NCBI RefSeq assembly: GCF_019511665.1
Contig: NZ_JAEUAW010000016.1
Location: 1 to 64,000, forward strand
Origin: Microbacterium jejuense
GTDB lineage: Bacteria; Actinomycetota; Actinomycetes; Actinomycetales; Microbacteriaceae
Length of the DNA stretch: 64,000 nucleotides
Reading direction: 5' to 3'
The notes under the pieces are model-generated. The model made no database searches, was not told the DNA's origin, and saw only the letters and a program-made list of their open reading frames with translations. Shown piece after piece: positions 36,558 to 44,969 of this stretch. Positions within the stretch are counted from its first letter, which is position 1. Every line of letters begins with the position of its first letter. Position numbers and translations under genes: made by a program.

Positions 36558-37040
36558 TCAGCCGATGAGCTCTTCGAGCTTCTTGGCCAGCTCCTCGCTC
36601 GTGTGCGTCTCCTGGTCGAGGTTGTCGGTGAGCAGGGCGACCGCATCGGCCGCTCCCTGGGCGCGCGTCGCCAGGATGAGCGACTGGTAGGCCGAGATCT
36701 CGTAGTGCTCGTTGCCGAGCGCGGCCGACAGGGTGACCTGGTCGCGCAGTGCCGGCGCCGACCGCGCGATCAGCCCTTCCGCCTGCTTCGAGATGCCCTT
36801 CGTGCTGGGCGAGGCCGCCGTCGACTCCGGGATCTCGAGCACCGCGAACACCTTGCGCAGATTCTCGATCTGCTCCTTCGTCTCGTCGGCGTGATGGCGG
36901 AACATCTTCTTGACCTCGGGCGACTTCGCCGCCTGCTCCAGCTCCGCGAGCGCCGCGAGCGAATCGTCCTCCATCGTCATGGCGGTGCGGAGCTGGAAGC
37001 GGAGGAGGTCGGTGGGGGTTTCGAGCGTGGTCTGCGACAT
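36558..37040 (-). CDS. DUF892 (YciE/YciF-type) ferritin-like protein
   Basis: The 160-residue protein is almost entirely helical and matches the DUF892/YciF four-helix-bundle family. Candidate di-metal ligands are in MTMEDDSLAALAELE, HHADETKEQIE, GNEHYEISAYQ and DQETHTSEEL. Such proteins are general-stress proteins of unknown reaction. The ATG at 37040 follows AAAGGAATCGCAC. It is monocistronic between a terminator hairpin and the glycosyltransferase gene. Confidence 0.88.
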   Translation of the reverse strand: MSQTTLETPTDLLRFQLRTAMTMEDDSLAALAELEQAAKSPEVKKMFRHHADETKEQIENLRKVFAVLEIPESTAASPSTKGISKQAEGLIARSAPALRDQVTLSAALGNEHYEISAYQSLILATRAQGAADAVALLTDNLDQETHTSEELAKKLEELIG

Positions 37041-37135
37041 GTGCGATTCCTTTCCGGATGCCGCGACACTACGGTGCCGGCGCGAGCCCGCCCTAGGGGT
37101 TGCACGATCCCGGTGCCGTGGGGTATCCCGCCCCG

Positions 37136-38767
37136 TCATCGGGTGAGCAGATACACGTCGCTGCGATGCAGATCGATGTGCTCGGTGACCTGGAAGCCGA
37201 GCGCCTCGAGCTCGGCGACGCCCCACGAGCCGGGTCCCGCGCCCGCGTCGTATTCGACCAGCCACACACGCGAGACGCCCGCGAAGCGGCCCAGCCGCGC
37301 GGCGTCGGGGATGCTGTACGTCGTGGCGTTCCACAGGTCGCTCTCGGCGTACGGCGTCTCGACGAGCACGTCCCGCAGGCCCGCGAAAGGGACCGGATTC
37401 GTATCGAGGGCCAGCCGCGGCCGACGCGACGGGCGCACCGAGTCGTCGAACACGATCGCATCGCCGGGCTGCGCGTGCTGCTCCATCGTGGCGGCGATGT
37501 CGTTCCAGTCCGACTGGTTCTTCGCGTACGGCGTGCGCTGCTCGACGTAGACGGGCGCGGCCGTCGCGAGCACCGCGACCAGGGCGAGGCCTGCGAGCAG
37601 GGCGCCCGGCATCCTTCTCGAGAAGCGGATGCGGCCGATCCGACGGATCCCGGCAGCCACGAGCATCGCGGCGGCCGGTGCCGCGAAGGTGCCGTAGCGC
37701 GGGGTGTACCCGGGGATCAGGGCGTTGACGACCAGCAGGGTTCCGCTGGGGATCACGAGCCACGCCAGCGCGATCGTCTCGAGGTCGAGCCTCACAGGCG
37801 CAGAGCGCCGGCGGATCAGGGCGCTCGCCCAGCCCACGACCGCCACGAGGATCAGCGCCCACGCGATCAGCGCGAAGGGCCATTCGCCGAACCACATCTT
37901 GACGAGCACCATGTCGAACGACACCCTGTCGCGGTCGGCGAGGAACGCGATCTGCTTGTGCTCGAGGGCAGCCAGCACGAGCAGCGGGGCGGTGGCGGCC
38001 AGCCCCGCAGCGGAGGCGACCGCCCAGTGCCGCAGGTGTCGCCGGCGCTCCGGGGCCAGCGCCAGCACGAGGCCGACCGCCACGACGAGCAGCGCCAGGT
38101 ACAGGAAGACGTAGACGCCGACCGCCAGCACCGCCGCGTACACCGCCCAGCCGTGGCGTGACGGCATCCCTCGGCGAAGGATCTCGACGACGACGACCCA
38201 CAGCAGCGTCGCCAGCATCGCCGAGAACGCGTAGCTGCGGGCCTCTTCGCCGGCGTACGTGAGCCGCGGCAGGATGGCGGTGACGACGCCGGCGAGCACG
38301 GCGAAGCCGACCGACGGCCCGCGACCGCCCCCGGTGAGCCGCCCGCACAGCCACGTGACGGCCGCGGCGCACGCGCCGATCGCGAGCGCCGACGGCAGGC
38401 GCACCGAGAACGGGCTCGATCCGAACAGCCGCACCCACTCGTGCAGGCCGAGGTAGTACGCGCCGTGGACGGCGTCGACGTGGAGGAACATCGCGAACAG
38501 GCTGCCGAGCGGCCGCGTGGCCGACAGCACGCTGGCGGCCTCGTCGCCCCACAGGGACGGGATCCACGATCCGGCCAGGCTGACCAGCGCGGCGAAGACC
38601 CCCACGATCGCAGCGGCGCGTCCCAGCCGGAGGGGATCGACGCGGGGCGCTTCATGCGGCGCCCACGCGCGCTCCCGCAGCGAGTCCGCCGCCGGCGTCC
38701 GGTCCGCCGCCGGCGATCCGGTGGCCGCGACCGGGCCCCGCTCGAACCTCTCCGGTGAGACGCTCAC
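37136..38767 (-). CDS. Membrane glycosyltransferase, GT39/PMT-like
   Basis: The 543-residue protein has roughly ten or more transmembrane segments. After the first is WIPSLWGDEAASVLSATRPLG, where the D-E pair matches the catalytic acidic motif of lipid-linked GT-C transferases (GT39/GT83 type). A C-terminal soluble domain (about 420-543) follows. It probably transfers a sugar from a polyprenyl phosphate to an envelope acceptor. GTG at 38767 is the probable start, but its ribosome site is weak; an ATG at 38863 would overlap the neighbouring ATPase gene by 41 bp. Confidence 0.78.
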   Translation of the reverse strand: MSVSPERFERGPVAATGSPAADRTPAADSLRERAWAPHEAPRVDPLRLGRAAAIVGVFAALVSLAGSWIPSLWGDEAASVLSATRPLGSLFAMFLHVDAVHGAYYLGLHEWVRLFGSSPFSVRLPSALAIGACAAAVTWLCGRLTGGGRGPSVGFAVLAGVVTAILPRLTYAGEEARSYAFSAMLATLLWVVVVEILRRGMPSRHGWAVYAAVLAVGVYVFLYLALLVVAVGLVLALAPERRRHLRHWAVASAAGLAATAPLLVLAALEHKQIAFLADRDRVSFDMVLVKMWFGEWPFALIAWALILVAVVGWASALIRRRSAPVRLDLETIALAWLVIPSGTLLVVNALIPGYTPRYGTFAAPAAAMLVAAGIRRIGRIRFSRRMPGALLAGLALVAVLATAAPVYVEQRTPYAKNQSDWNDIAATMEQHAQPGDAIVFDDSVRPSRRPRLALDTNPVPFAGLRDVLVETPYAESDLWNATTYSIPDAARLGRFAGVSRVWLVEYDAGAGPGSWGVAELEALGFQVTEHIDLHRSDVYLLTR

Positions 38768-38822
38768 CCTTCCAGACTGCGCCGGAACCTCTGAGAACGG
38801 GCCGGGAATCCCGGATCGGCTC

Positions 38823-40367
38823 TCAGACCGGGGCGGCCGCGGTGCGCTCGTCGCGGCGGGCATGCCCGGCTGCGGCGATGAGACTCTGCGTGTACGGATG
38901 GCGGGCAGCGCCGAAGATCTCGGCGGCGGGGGCCGTCTCGACCAGGCGGCCGTGCTGCATGACGGCGACGCGGTGCGAGATGCGCCGCACGACGGCCAGG
39001 TCGTGCGAGATGAACAGGTACGAGACCCCGGTGCGCTCCTGCAGGTCGATCAGCAGGTCGATGACGGTCGCCTGCACGGTGACATCGAGCGCCGACGTCG
39101 GCTCGTCGCACACGATGAGCGGCGAGCGGCCGGCGAACGCGCGGGCGATCGCGACCCGCTGCTTCTGCCCGCCCGACAGCTGATGCGGCAGCTTGTCGAG
39201 CGCGTCGACCGGGAGGCCCGTCTGCTCCACCAGCTCCTCCGGGGTGCCGTCGCCGTGCAGCAGCTCGATCGCGCGTCGCAGCGTCTGGCGCACCGTGCGG
39301 CGCGGGTTGAGCGACGCGTCGGGGCTCTGGAACACGATCTGCACCGGTGGCGGCGCGGTCGGGGCATCGAGCACGAGCTCGCCCTCGAAGGCGGTGACGC
39401 CGGCCACGACCCGCCCGAGCGTGGTCTTGCCGCTGCCCGATCCGCCGACGATGCCCAGCGTCTCGCCGCGGCCGATGCGCAGGTCGACGCCGTCGAGCGC
39501 CGCGTGGCCGGCGTAGTGCTTGCGCAGGCCGGAGGCGACCAGCAGCGGCGGGGCGGCGGCATCCACTCCCCCTCTCACGATCCCGTCGACCGCGGGGATC
39601 GCCGCGACCAGCCGTCGCGTGTAGTCGTGCGCCGGGGCGGCGACGAGGTCGGCCGACGTGGTGGTCTCGACCAGGCGGCCGCCCTCGAGCACGCCGATGC
39701 GGTCGCTGTGCGCGGCGACGAGCGGCAGGTCGTGGCTGATCAGCAGGCTCGCGAACCCCAGCTGCTGCTGCAGGCGCGCGATGAGCGCCAGCACCTCGGC
39801 CTGCACCTGGCTGTCGAGCCCGGTCGTCGGCTCGTCGAGGATCAGCAGGCGCGGCCGGGCGGCGAGCGCCATCGCGATCATGACGCGCTGCTGCTGCCCT
39901 CCCGACAGCTCGTGCGGGTAACGGGCCGTCAGCCGCTCGGGGTCGGGCAGCCCGACCTCGGCCAGCGACGACACCGTCGCGTCGCGGGTCGCCGTCGCCG
40001 ACAGCCCGCGGAGGCGGTGCGCCTCGGCGACCTGCGCGCCGACGGATGCCGTCGGGTTGAGCGCACGCGACGGCTCCTGGAACACCACGCCGATGTCGTC
40101 GCGGCGGTACTGCCTGAGACCGGCGGCATCCAGCGACAGCACGTCGCGACCGGCGACCCGCAGCTGGTCGGCACGCAGTCGGGTGCCCGTGGGCAGATAC
40201 CTCGTGAGGGCCAGCGCGATCGTGCTCTTGCCCGATCCCGACTCCCCCACGAGGCCGTGCGCCTCTCCCTCCGCGATGTCGAGGTCGACGGCGTCTACGG
40301 CGGTCCGCCACCCACGGGCCACGCGATGCTCGACCGTCAGTGCGCGCACTGAGACGAGTCCGCTCAT
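38823..40367 (-). CDS. ABC transporter ATPase, two fused domains (Opp/Dpp DF-type)
   Basis: The 514-residue protein carries two complete nucleotide-binding domains. The first has Walker A GESGSGKST, signature LSGGQQQR and Walker B LLILDEP. The second has GGSGSGKTT, LSGGQKQR and LIVCDEP, plus the C-terminal HPYTQSLIAAA extension typical of oligopeptide/dipeptide/nickel importers. ATG at 40367 overlaps the stop of the permease gene (ATGA). It powers the importer encoded at 40364-43832. Linkage to monooxygenases across the divergent promoter suggests an organosulfur substrate (inference). Confidence 0.94.
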   Translation of the reverse strand: MSGLVSVRALTVEHRVARGWRTAVDAVDLDIAEGEAHGLVGESGSGKSTIALALTRYLPTGTRLRADQLRVAGRDVLSLDAAGLRQYRRDDIGVVFQEPSRALNPTASVGAQVAEAHRLRGLSATATRDATVSSLAEVGLPDPERLTARYPHELSGGQQQRVMIAMALAARPRLLILDEPTTGLDSQVQAEVLALIARLQQQLGFASLLISHDLPLVAAHSDRIGVLEGGRLVETTTSADLVAAPAHDYTRRLVAAIPAVDGIVRGGVDAAAPPLLVASGLRKHYAGHAALDGVDLRIGRGETLGIVGGSGSGKTTLGRVVAGVTAFEGELVLDAPTAPPPVQIVFQSPDASLNPRRTVRQTLRRAIELLHGDGTPEELVEQTGLPVDALDKLPHQLSGGQKQRVAIARAFAGRSPLIVCDEPTSALDVTVQATVIDLLIDLQERTGVSYLFISHDLAVVRRISHRVAVMQHGRLVETAPAAEIFGAARHPYTQSLIAAAGHARRDERTAAAPV

Positions 40368-41245
40368 CCGCGCAGCACCTCCTTCAGGTTGTCGGCCACG
40401 AGGTTGACCGAGACGACGAGCGACGCGATCGCCAGGGTGGGGAACACGAGCGTCCACCACGCACCCTGCAGGTACGCACGGTTCTCGTTCACCGCGAGCC
40501 CCCAATCCGGCGACGGCGGCGCTGCCGCCAGACCCAGGAACGACAGCGACGACGCCACGAACACCGCACCGCCGATGCTCAGCGCCGCCTGCACGGCGAC
40601 CTGCGGCCAGACGTTGGGCAGCAGCTCCCTCGCGAGGATGCGGCCCGTGCGCTCACCCTGCACCTGCGCGCTCGTGACGTAGTCCTTGCCCATCTCGACC
40701 AGCACCTCGGCCCGGATGATGCGCGCGATGCCGGGGGCGAACAGCACGCCGATCGCGGCCGCCAGGACGAGCGGGCTGCTGCCGAAGGCGCCCACGATCA
40801 CCAGCAGGAAGATGAGCGTCGGCAGCGCCAGGAACACGTCGAACGTGCGCATGAACAGCTGGTCCACCCATCCGCGCCGGTACCCGGCCACGAGTCCCAG
40901 AGCCGTGCCGAGCGCCGTTGCGATGAGGGTCCCCAGCGGGCCGATCAGGAGCGCCGACTCGGCGCCCGCCAGCACCCGCGCGAACACGTCCCGTCCGATC
41001 CGGTCGGTGCCGAACCAGTGCTCGGGACCGGGCGGCGCGAGCTTCACGCCGGTGTCGGCGAACGGATCGAGCCCGAGCCAGCGCCACGCGATCGCCACGA
41101 ACACCCACCACACGATCACGACGGCCGACAGCGTGAACGTGGGGCGCCGCAGCAGCAGGGCCCAGACGCCGCGGGAACGCGGGGGCGCGGCATCCAACGT
41201 CCTCGCAAGGTCGATGCGGTCTGCCAGCAGCACGTCGGCGGCCAT
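40364..41245 (-). CDS. ABC permease, DppC/OppC type
   Basis: The 293-residue inner-membrane protein has the DppC layout: one early transmembrane segment, the motif EHWFGTDRIGRDVFARVL, then the permease core with GKDYVTSAQVQGERTGRILARELLPNVWP as ATPase-contact loop. The ATG at 41245 follows GGAGGGG at 6 nt; an earlier start at 41272 would overlap the previous gene. It pairs with the DppB-type permease, 1 bp away. Confidence 0.93.
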   Translation of the reverse strand: MAADVLLADRIDLARTLDAAPPRSRGVWALLLRRPTFTLSAVVIVWWVFVAIAWRWLGLDPFADTGVKLAPPGPEHWFGTDRIGRDVFARVLAGAESALLIGPLGTLIATALGTALGLVAGYRRGWVDQLFMRTFDVFLALPTLIFLLVIVGAFGSSPLVLAAAIGVLFAPGIARIIRAEVLVEMGKDYVTSAQVQGERTGRILARELLPNVWPQVAVQAALSIGGAVFVASSLSFLGLAAAPPSPDWGLAVNENRAYLQGAWWTLVFPTLAIASLVVSVNLVADNLKEVLRG

Positions 41246-41246
41246 G

Positions 41247-42278
41247 TCAGTCCCCTCCTGTGAACCGCACACGCGGGTCGACGACCATGAACGCGATGTC
41301 GGTCAGGAGCAGCGCGCACAGCGAGATGAGACCGGTCACCATGACGCCGGCCGCGAGGATGAAGACGTCCTTCTTCTGGGTGGCCGTCACGATCAGCTCG
41401 CCGAGGCCCGGATAGCCGAACAGCGTCTCGACCACGGCGCTTCCGCCCAGCAGCGCTCCGAGATACACCCCGATGAGCGAGAGGGACGGGATCAGCGCGT
41501 TGCGCGCCACGTGCCGATGGAACAGGCCACCGCCGTGAGCGCCCTTGATCACGGCCGTGCGGTAGAACTGCGAGCCCGTCGCCTCGACCACCCCGGCGCG
41601 GGTCATGCGCGCGAGCACCGACACGTACGCGAGGGCGAGCGTCACCGCCGGCAGCGTCATCGCCCGGAGTCCGGGCAGCAGGCCGGCGCCGACCGCGTCG
41701 CCGGACTGGATCGGCAGCACGGGGAAGATGAGCGCGAAGACGATCAGCAGCAGAACCCCCACGACGAACTCGGGCACCGAGGCCAGCGACATCAGGCCGA
41801 CGGTGACCGCGCGGTCGGTGCGCGAGCCCTCGCGACGGGCCTGCCATGCGCCGAGGCCGATCGCGAGCGGCACGAGGATCACGAAGGCGTAGAGCCCCAG
41901 CAGCACCGAGTTCCCGAGCCGCTCCAGCACCAGCGGCGCGACGGGCTCGCCGTACACGAGGCTCGTGCCCCATCGCTCGGTGACGAAGCCGGCCAGCCAC
42001 GACAGATAGCGTTCGACGAGCCCGCCGTCGAGGCCGTGGGCGGCGTTCCACTCCTGCACCTGCGCGGCCGTCGCATACGGGCCGAGGGCGTTGCGGCCGG
42101 GGTCGCCCGGCACCACCTGGATGAGCCAGAACAGCAGCACCGACACGACGAGCAGCACCGCGGGGATCTGGATCGCACGCTGCCCGACGAGGCGGCTGAT
42201 CGCACGGTGGCGATCGCGCAGCACCGCCGGCCCCCGCGCGAGGCGGGGACCGCTCTCGAGGCGGGGACCGGCGGTCAT
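41247..42278 (-). CDS. ABC permease, DppB/OppB type
   Basis: The 343-residue inner-membrane protein has the DppB signature WLIQVVPGDPGRNALG after its first transmembrane segment, and the loop SQFYRTAVIKGAHGGGLFHRHVARNALIP. Length fits the family. The start lies 3 bp after the stop of the binding-protein gene, so the genes are one operon. It forms the translocation pore with the DppC-type partner. Confidence 0.93.
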   Translation of the reverse strand: MTAGPRLESGPRLARGPAVLRDRHRAISRLVGQRAIQIPAVLLVVSVLLFWLIQVVPGDPGRNALGPYATAAQVQEWNAAHGLDGGLVERYLSWLAGFVTERWGTSLVYGEPVAPLVLERLGNSVLLGLYAFVILVPLAIGLGAWQARREGSRTDRAVTVGLMSLASVPEFVVGVLLLIVFALIFPVLPIQSGDAVGAGLLPGLRAMTLPAVTLALAYVSVLARMTRAGVVEATGSQFYRTAVIKGAHGGGLFHRHVARNALIPSLSLIGVYLGALLGGSAVVETLFGYPGLGELIVTATQKKDVFILAAGVMVTGLISLCALLLTDIAFMVVDPRVRFTGGD

Positions 42279-42281
42279 GCG

Positions 42282-43832
42282 TCAGTCCTCGATCGAGATG
42301 CCGGAGAAGTCGTAGCCGGTGTAGAAGTCCAGCGCCCCGGCGAACTCGCCCTGGACCCGCTTGTCCTGCAGCGACTGCGCCTTCGAGAAGGCCGGCACGA
42401 TGACGGGCAGGTCGGTCCACTGGATCTCGGCGATCCGGTCGGCCAGCTGCTGGCGCTCGGCGGCGTCGGTGGTGGCGTCGAACTGCGCGGTCACCTGCTC
42501 CAGCTCGGGGTTGGAGTAGTGCGACGCGTTCCACGCCGAGTCCGCCGCGTAGATGAGCGACACGTACTGCGACGGCACGCGCTTGGCCCAGTTGGTGACC
42601 GTCACGCCGGCCGTCAGCCACGGGGTGTCGTCGCCCTCGGCGTAGTACTGCTCGCCGGTCAGCACGTCGAGGTCGACGTCGAACCCCGGCACGGCGTTCA
42701 GCTGCTGCTGCAGCACCTCGCCGAACAGCTGGTTGTCGGTCGTGATCGTGAACGAGAGCGTGCGGCCGTCGAGCAGCTCGGCGACCTTGTCGAGATCCTG
42801 CTCGCGCTGCTCGAGCCCGGCCGGCTGCGGCTCGTAGTCGGGGAAGAAGGTGACGTCGTCGGCGATGTCGGCATTGCCCTGGTAGACGTCGTCGACGAGA
42901 CCCTGGCGGTCGATCGCCCACGCGAGCGCCTCACGCGCGGTCGGGTCGTCGAAGGGCGCGGCGGTCACGTCGAGGAAGATGCCGTCGATCTTGTTGTAGC
43001 CCGACGAGATCGTGTCGTACTTCGACGCGTCGACCGTGGCCGCGACGTCGGAGGTGAGTCCGATGCGGTCGATCTCGCCCGCCTGGAAGGCGAGCAGCGT
43101 CGCCTGCGTGTCGCCGTAGACCTTGAGCTCGACGCCGTCGAGCTCGATCGCGTCGGCGTTCCAGTACTTCGGGTTCTTGACGTACGTCGCCCCCTTGCCC
43201 ACGGAGTAGTCCTCGAGCAGGAACTGGCCGGCGCCGACCGGGTTGTCGAGCCACGTCCCGGGCTCGTAGTCGGCGGGGAGGATGCCGGTGTTCGTGCCGG
43301 TGAGCAGCAGGGGGAAGTCCGAGAACGGGCGCAGCAGTGTGAAGAGCACCGCTTCGTCGCCGTCGGGGGCGACCGTGTCGAGGATGCCGTCGAAGGCGCT
43401 GCGACCGGGTGACTGGCTGTCTTCGGCGGTGATGGCCTGGAACGTCGCGACCACGTCGGCCGAGGTGACGGGCGTGCCGTCGTTGAAGACCGCGCCGTCG
43501 CGCAGCGTCACCGTCCACGTGAGGCCGTCCTCCGAGGCCGACCACTCGGTCGCCAGACGCGGGTGCAGGTCGCCGGCTGCATCGAGGCTCACGAGCGGCT
43601 CGGTGACAAGGCCCGAGATGATCTGCGCGTTGTAGTCGGCGACCGTCAGCGGGTCGATCTCGCTGCCGGGGTCGGTGATCGGAAGCCGGTAGACATCGTC
43701 GGATGCCGCACCCGAGGCGGTGCCGCCGGCACCGCCGGTGGCGCACGCGGTGAGGCTCAGCGCGAGGGCGCCGGCCGCGAGCGCGGCGAGCGCCGCACGC
43801 AGCGGACGTCGGGGGTGGATCGAAGGGGCCAT
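42282..43832 (-). CDS. ABC solute-binding lipoprotein, family 5 (Dpp/Opp type)
   Basis: The 516-residue lipoprotein has a Sec signal peptide ending in lipobox LTAC (C30), followed by the family-5 binding fold with TEWSASEDGLTWTVTLRDGAVFNDGTPVTSADVV, the conserved family segment. These proteins bind peptides, nickel, opines, glutathione or other small ligands. The ATG at 43832 follows GAGAGGAACACACC. It is first in the four-gene importer operon, with a hairpin and a shared 16-nt motif upstream. The ligand may be an organosulfur compound (inference). Confidence 0.93.
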   Translation of the reverse strand: MAPSIHPRRPLRAALAALAAGALALSLTACATGGAGGTASGAASDDVYRLPITDPGSEIDPLTVADYNAQIISGLVTEPLVSLDAAGDLHPRLATEWSASEDGLTWTVTLRDGAVFNDGTPVTSADVVATFQAITAEDSQSPGRSAFDGILDTVAPDGDEAVLFTLLRPFSDFPLLLTGTNTGILPADYEPGTWLDNPVGAGQFLLEDYSVGKGATYVKNPKYWNADAIELDGVELKVYGDTQATLLAFQAGEIDRIGLTSDVAATVDASKYDTISSGYNKIDGIFLDVTAAPFDDPTAREALAWAIDRQGLVDDVYQGNADIADDVTFFPDYEPQPAGLEQREQDLDKVAELLDGRTLSFTITTDNQLFGEVLQQQLNAVPGFDVDLDVLTGEQYYAEGDDTPWLTAGVTVTNWAKRVPSQYVSLIYAADSAWNASHYSNPELEQVTAQFDATTDAAERQQLADRIAEIQWTDLPVIVPAFSKAQSLQDKRVQGEFAGALDFYTGYDFSGISIED

Positions 43833-43904
43833 GGTGTGTTCCTCTCGGCGGGGGGCGCGGCACGACCGATGTGACGCAGGCTGTGGTGAGCGATCGTGGA
43901 CCGG

Positions 43905-43929
43905 GTGCCGCGGCGCCGCCAAGCGGCAC
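43905..43929 (-). terminator. Hairpin between the DUF427 and binding-protein genes
   Basis: GTGCCGC (43905-43911) and GCGGCAC (43923-43929) pair perfectly around an 11-nt loop. It could end the DUF427 transcript or act in the leader of the importer operon. Confidence 0.45.
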
Positions 43930-43961
43930 GTGACGCGCCGCGACACCCTCGGTCACGATCT

Positions 43962-43977
43962 GTCACGGGACGTCATG
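43962..43977 (-). promoter_or_regulatory. Shared island motif, importer side
   Basis: On the minus strand the 16-mer reads CATGACGTCCCGTGAC. It matches the 16-mer at 44889-44904 at 14 of 16 positions, with CATGACGTCC and TGAC identical. It lies 130 bp upstream of the importer operon and overlaps the end of the DUF427 gene. Confidence 0.5.
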
Positions 43978-44788
43978 CAGAGCCCACGGGGATGCCGTCG
44001 ACCTCGACCGTGACGCGCTCCGAGTAGAACGCGACGCGACCGGCGATGGCCGCGACGGCCGGGAGCGGCTCGGGGTACGACCACGCGATCTCGCGCTCGG
44101 GCCGGTCCGCGGCCGCCCAGTAGTCGGTCGCCTCCCCCTTGTACGGGCACTCGCTCCACCGGTTGATCTCGCGCAGTGCCGACCAGTCGACGTCTTCGCG
44201 AGGCAGGTAGTAGCGGGGCACGAGCCCGGTCTCGTAGACGACGACGGATGCCGTCGAGTCGGCGAGGACGCGGTCGCCGTCGGTCACGACGATCCGGCGC
44301 GTGGACGGCAGCGTGTCGACGCGGTTGCGCGGGTCCCGGGGATGAGCGAAGACGCGCTCCTCCTCCTCGGTCCAGCGGTCGAGCACGCCGGGGTACCACG
44401 TGAACGCGATGAAGCCGTCGAGCGCATCGACGTCCCAGGTCCAGGCGGCGGCCTCGATGCGGCGGTCGCCGACGACCAGGTCGTACCACTGCCGCGCGGG
44501 GACCCGCGGCCGGTAGTACGACGAGGCGGGCGGCTCGCCGGGAACGAGCAGGTCGCGCCACGCGTCGGCGAGCGGGTAGCCGTACTCGGGCACCTTCGCG
44601 CCCGGCTCCCACACGAGGATGGGTCGCCGGGAGTCGACGACGGCGAGGTCGCCGACCCAGCCGCGCACCCAGCGCTCGCTCGGCTCCCACGTCCACGTTG
44701 CGGCCTGCACGGGGCGGCGGCGCTCCAGCCCCTCGTCGGCGCGGGGCTCGACGCGATCGGCGACGGCGGGACTGCTCTGACTGGTCAC
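43973..44788 (-). CDS. Tandem DUF427-domain protein
   Basis: The 271-residue protein contains two DUF427 beta-sandwich units, each about 110 residues. Recognisable pieces are TWEPSERWVRGWVGDLAVVDSRRP in the first and STRRIVVTDGDRVLADSTA, VYETGLVPRYYLPREDV and CPYKGEATDYW in the second. DUF427 has no established reaction. GGAGGA precedes two in-frame GTG codons (44794, 44788); 44788 has the better spacing. It lies upstream of the importer operon in the same direction and diverges from the monooxygenase operon. Confidence 0.88.
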   Translation of the reverse strand: MTSQSSPAVADRVEPRADEGLERRRPVQAATWTWEPSERWVRGWVGDLAVVDSRRPILVWEPGAKVPEYGYPLADAWRDLLVPGEPPASSYYRPRVPARQWYDLVVGDRRIEAAAWTWDVDALDGFIAFTWYPGVLDRWTEEEERVFAHPRDPRNRVDTLPSTRRIVVTDGDRVLADSTASVVVYETGLVPRYYLPREDVDWSALREINRWSECPYKGEATDYWAAADRPEREIAWSYPEPLPAVAAIAGRVAFYSERVTVEVDGIPVGSA

Positions 44789-44888
44789 GGACACGGTTCC
44801 TCCTGCGGGCGGGGTCGGCGGCGTTGCGACGCCACCATGAAAGCCGTCGAGCGGTTGCGCCGCGCCGGGGTTGCCGTCGATGAACGCA

Positions 44889-44904
44889 CATGACGTCCGA
44901 TGAC
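44889..44904 (+). promoter_or_regulatory. Shared island motif, monooxygenase side
   Basis: CATGACGTCCGATGAC lies 65 bp upstream of the first monooxygenase gene. It is part of a direct repeat, CACATGACGTC (44887-44897) and CACATGCCGTC (44907-44917), with a 20-bp period, about two helical turns. Confidence 0.55.
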
Positions 44905-44956
44905 GACACATGCCGTCGCGTGACAGGGGGCCGGCGGCCGGCCCCGGCGCCGCGCC

Positions 44957-44962
44957 TAGCGT
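44957..44962 (+). promoter_or_regulatory. -10 box of the monooxygenase operon (leaderless)
   Basis: TAGCGT is followed by 7 nt and the ATG at 44970. No ribosome site precedes the ATG. The direct repeat ends 39 bp upstream of this box. Confidence 0.55.
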
Positions 44963-44969
44963 GACCGCT

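Noticed and set aside
43833..43972. Possible sulfur-responsive (SAM-type) riboswitch ahead of the importer operon
   Set aside because: Only a simple 7-bp hairpin is seen; no multi-stem core or conserved SAM riboswitch sequence could be recognised.
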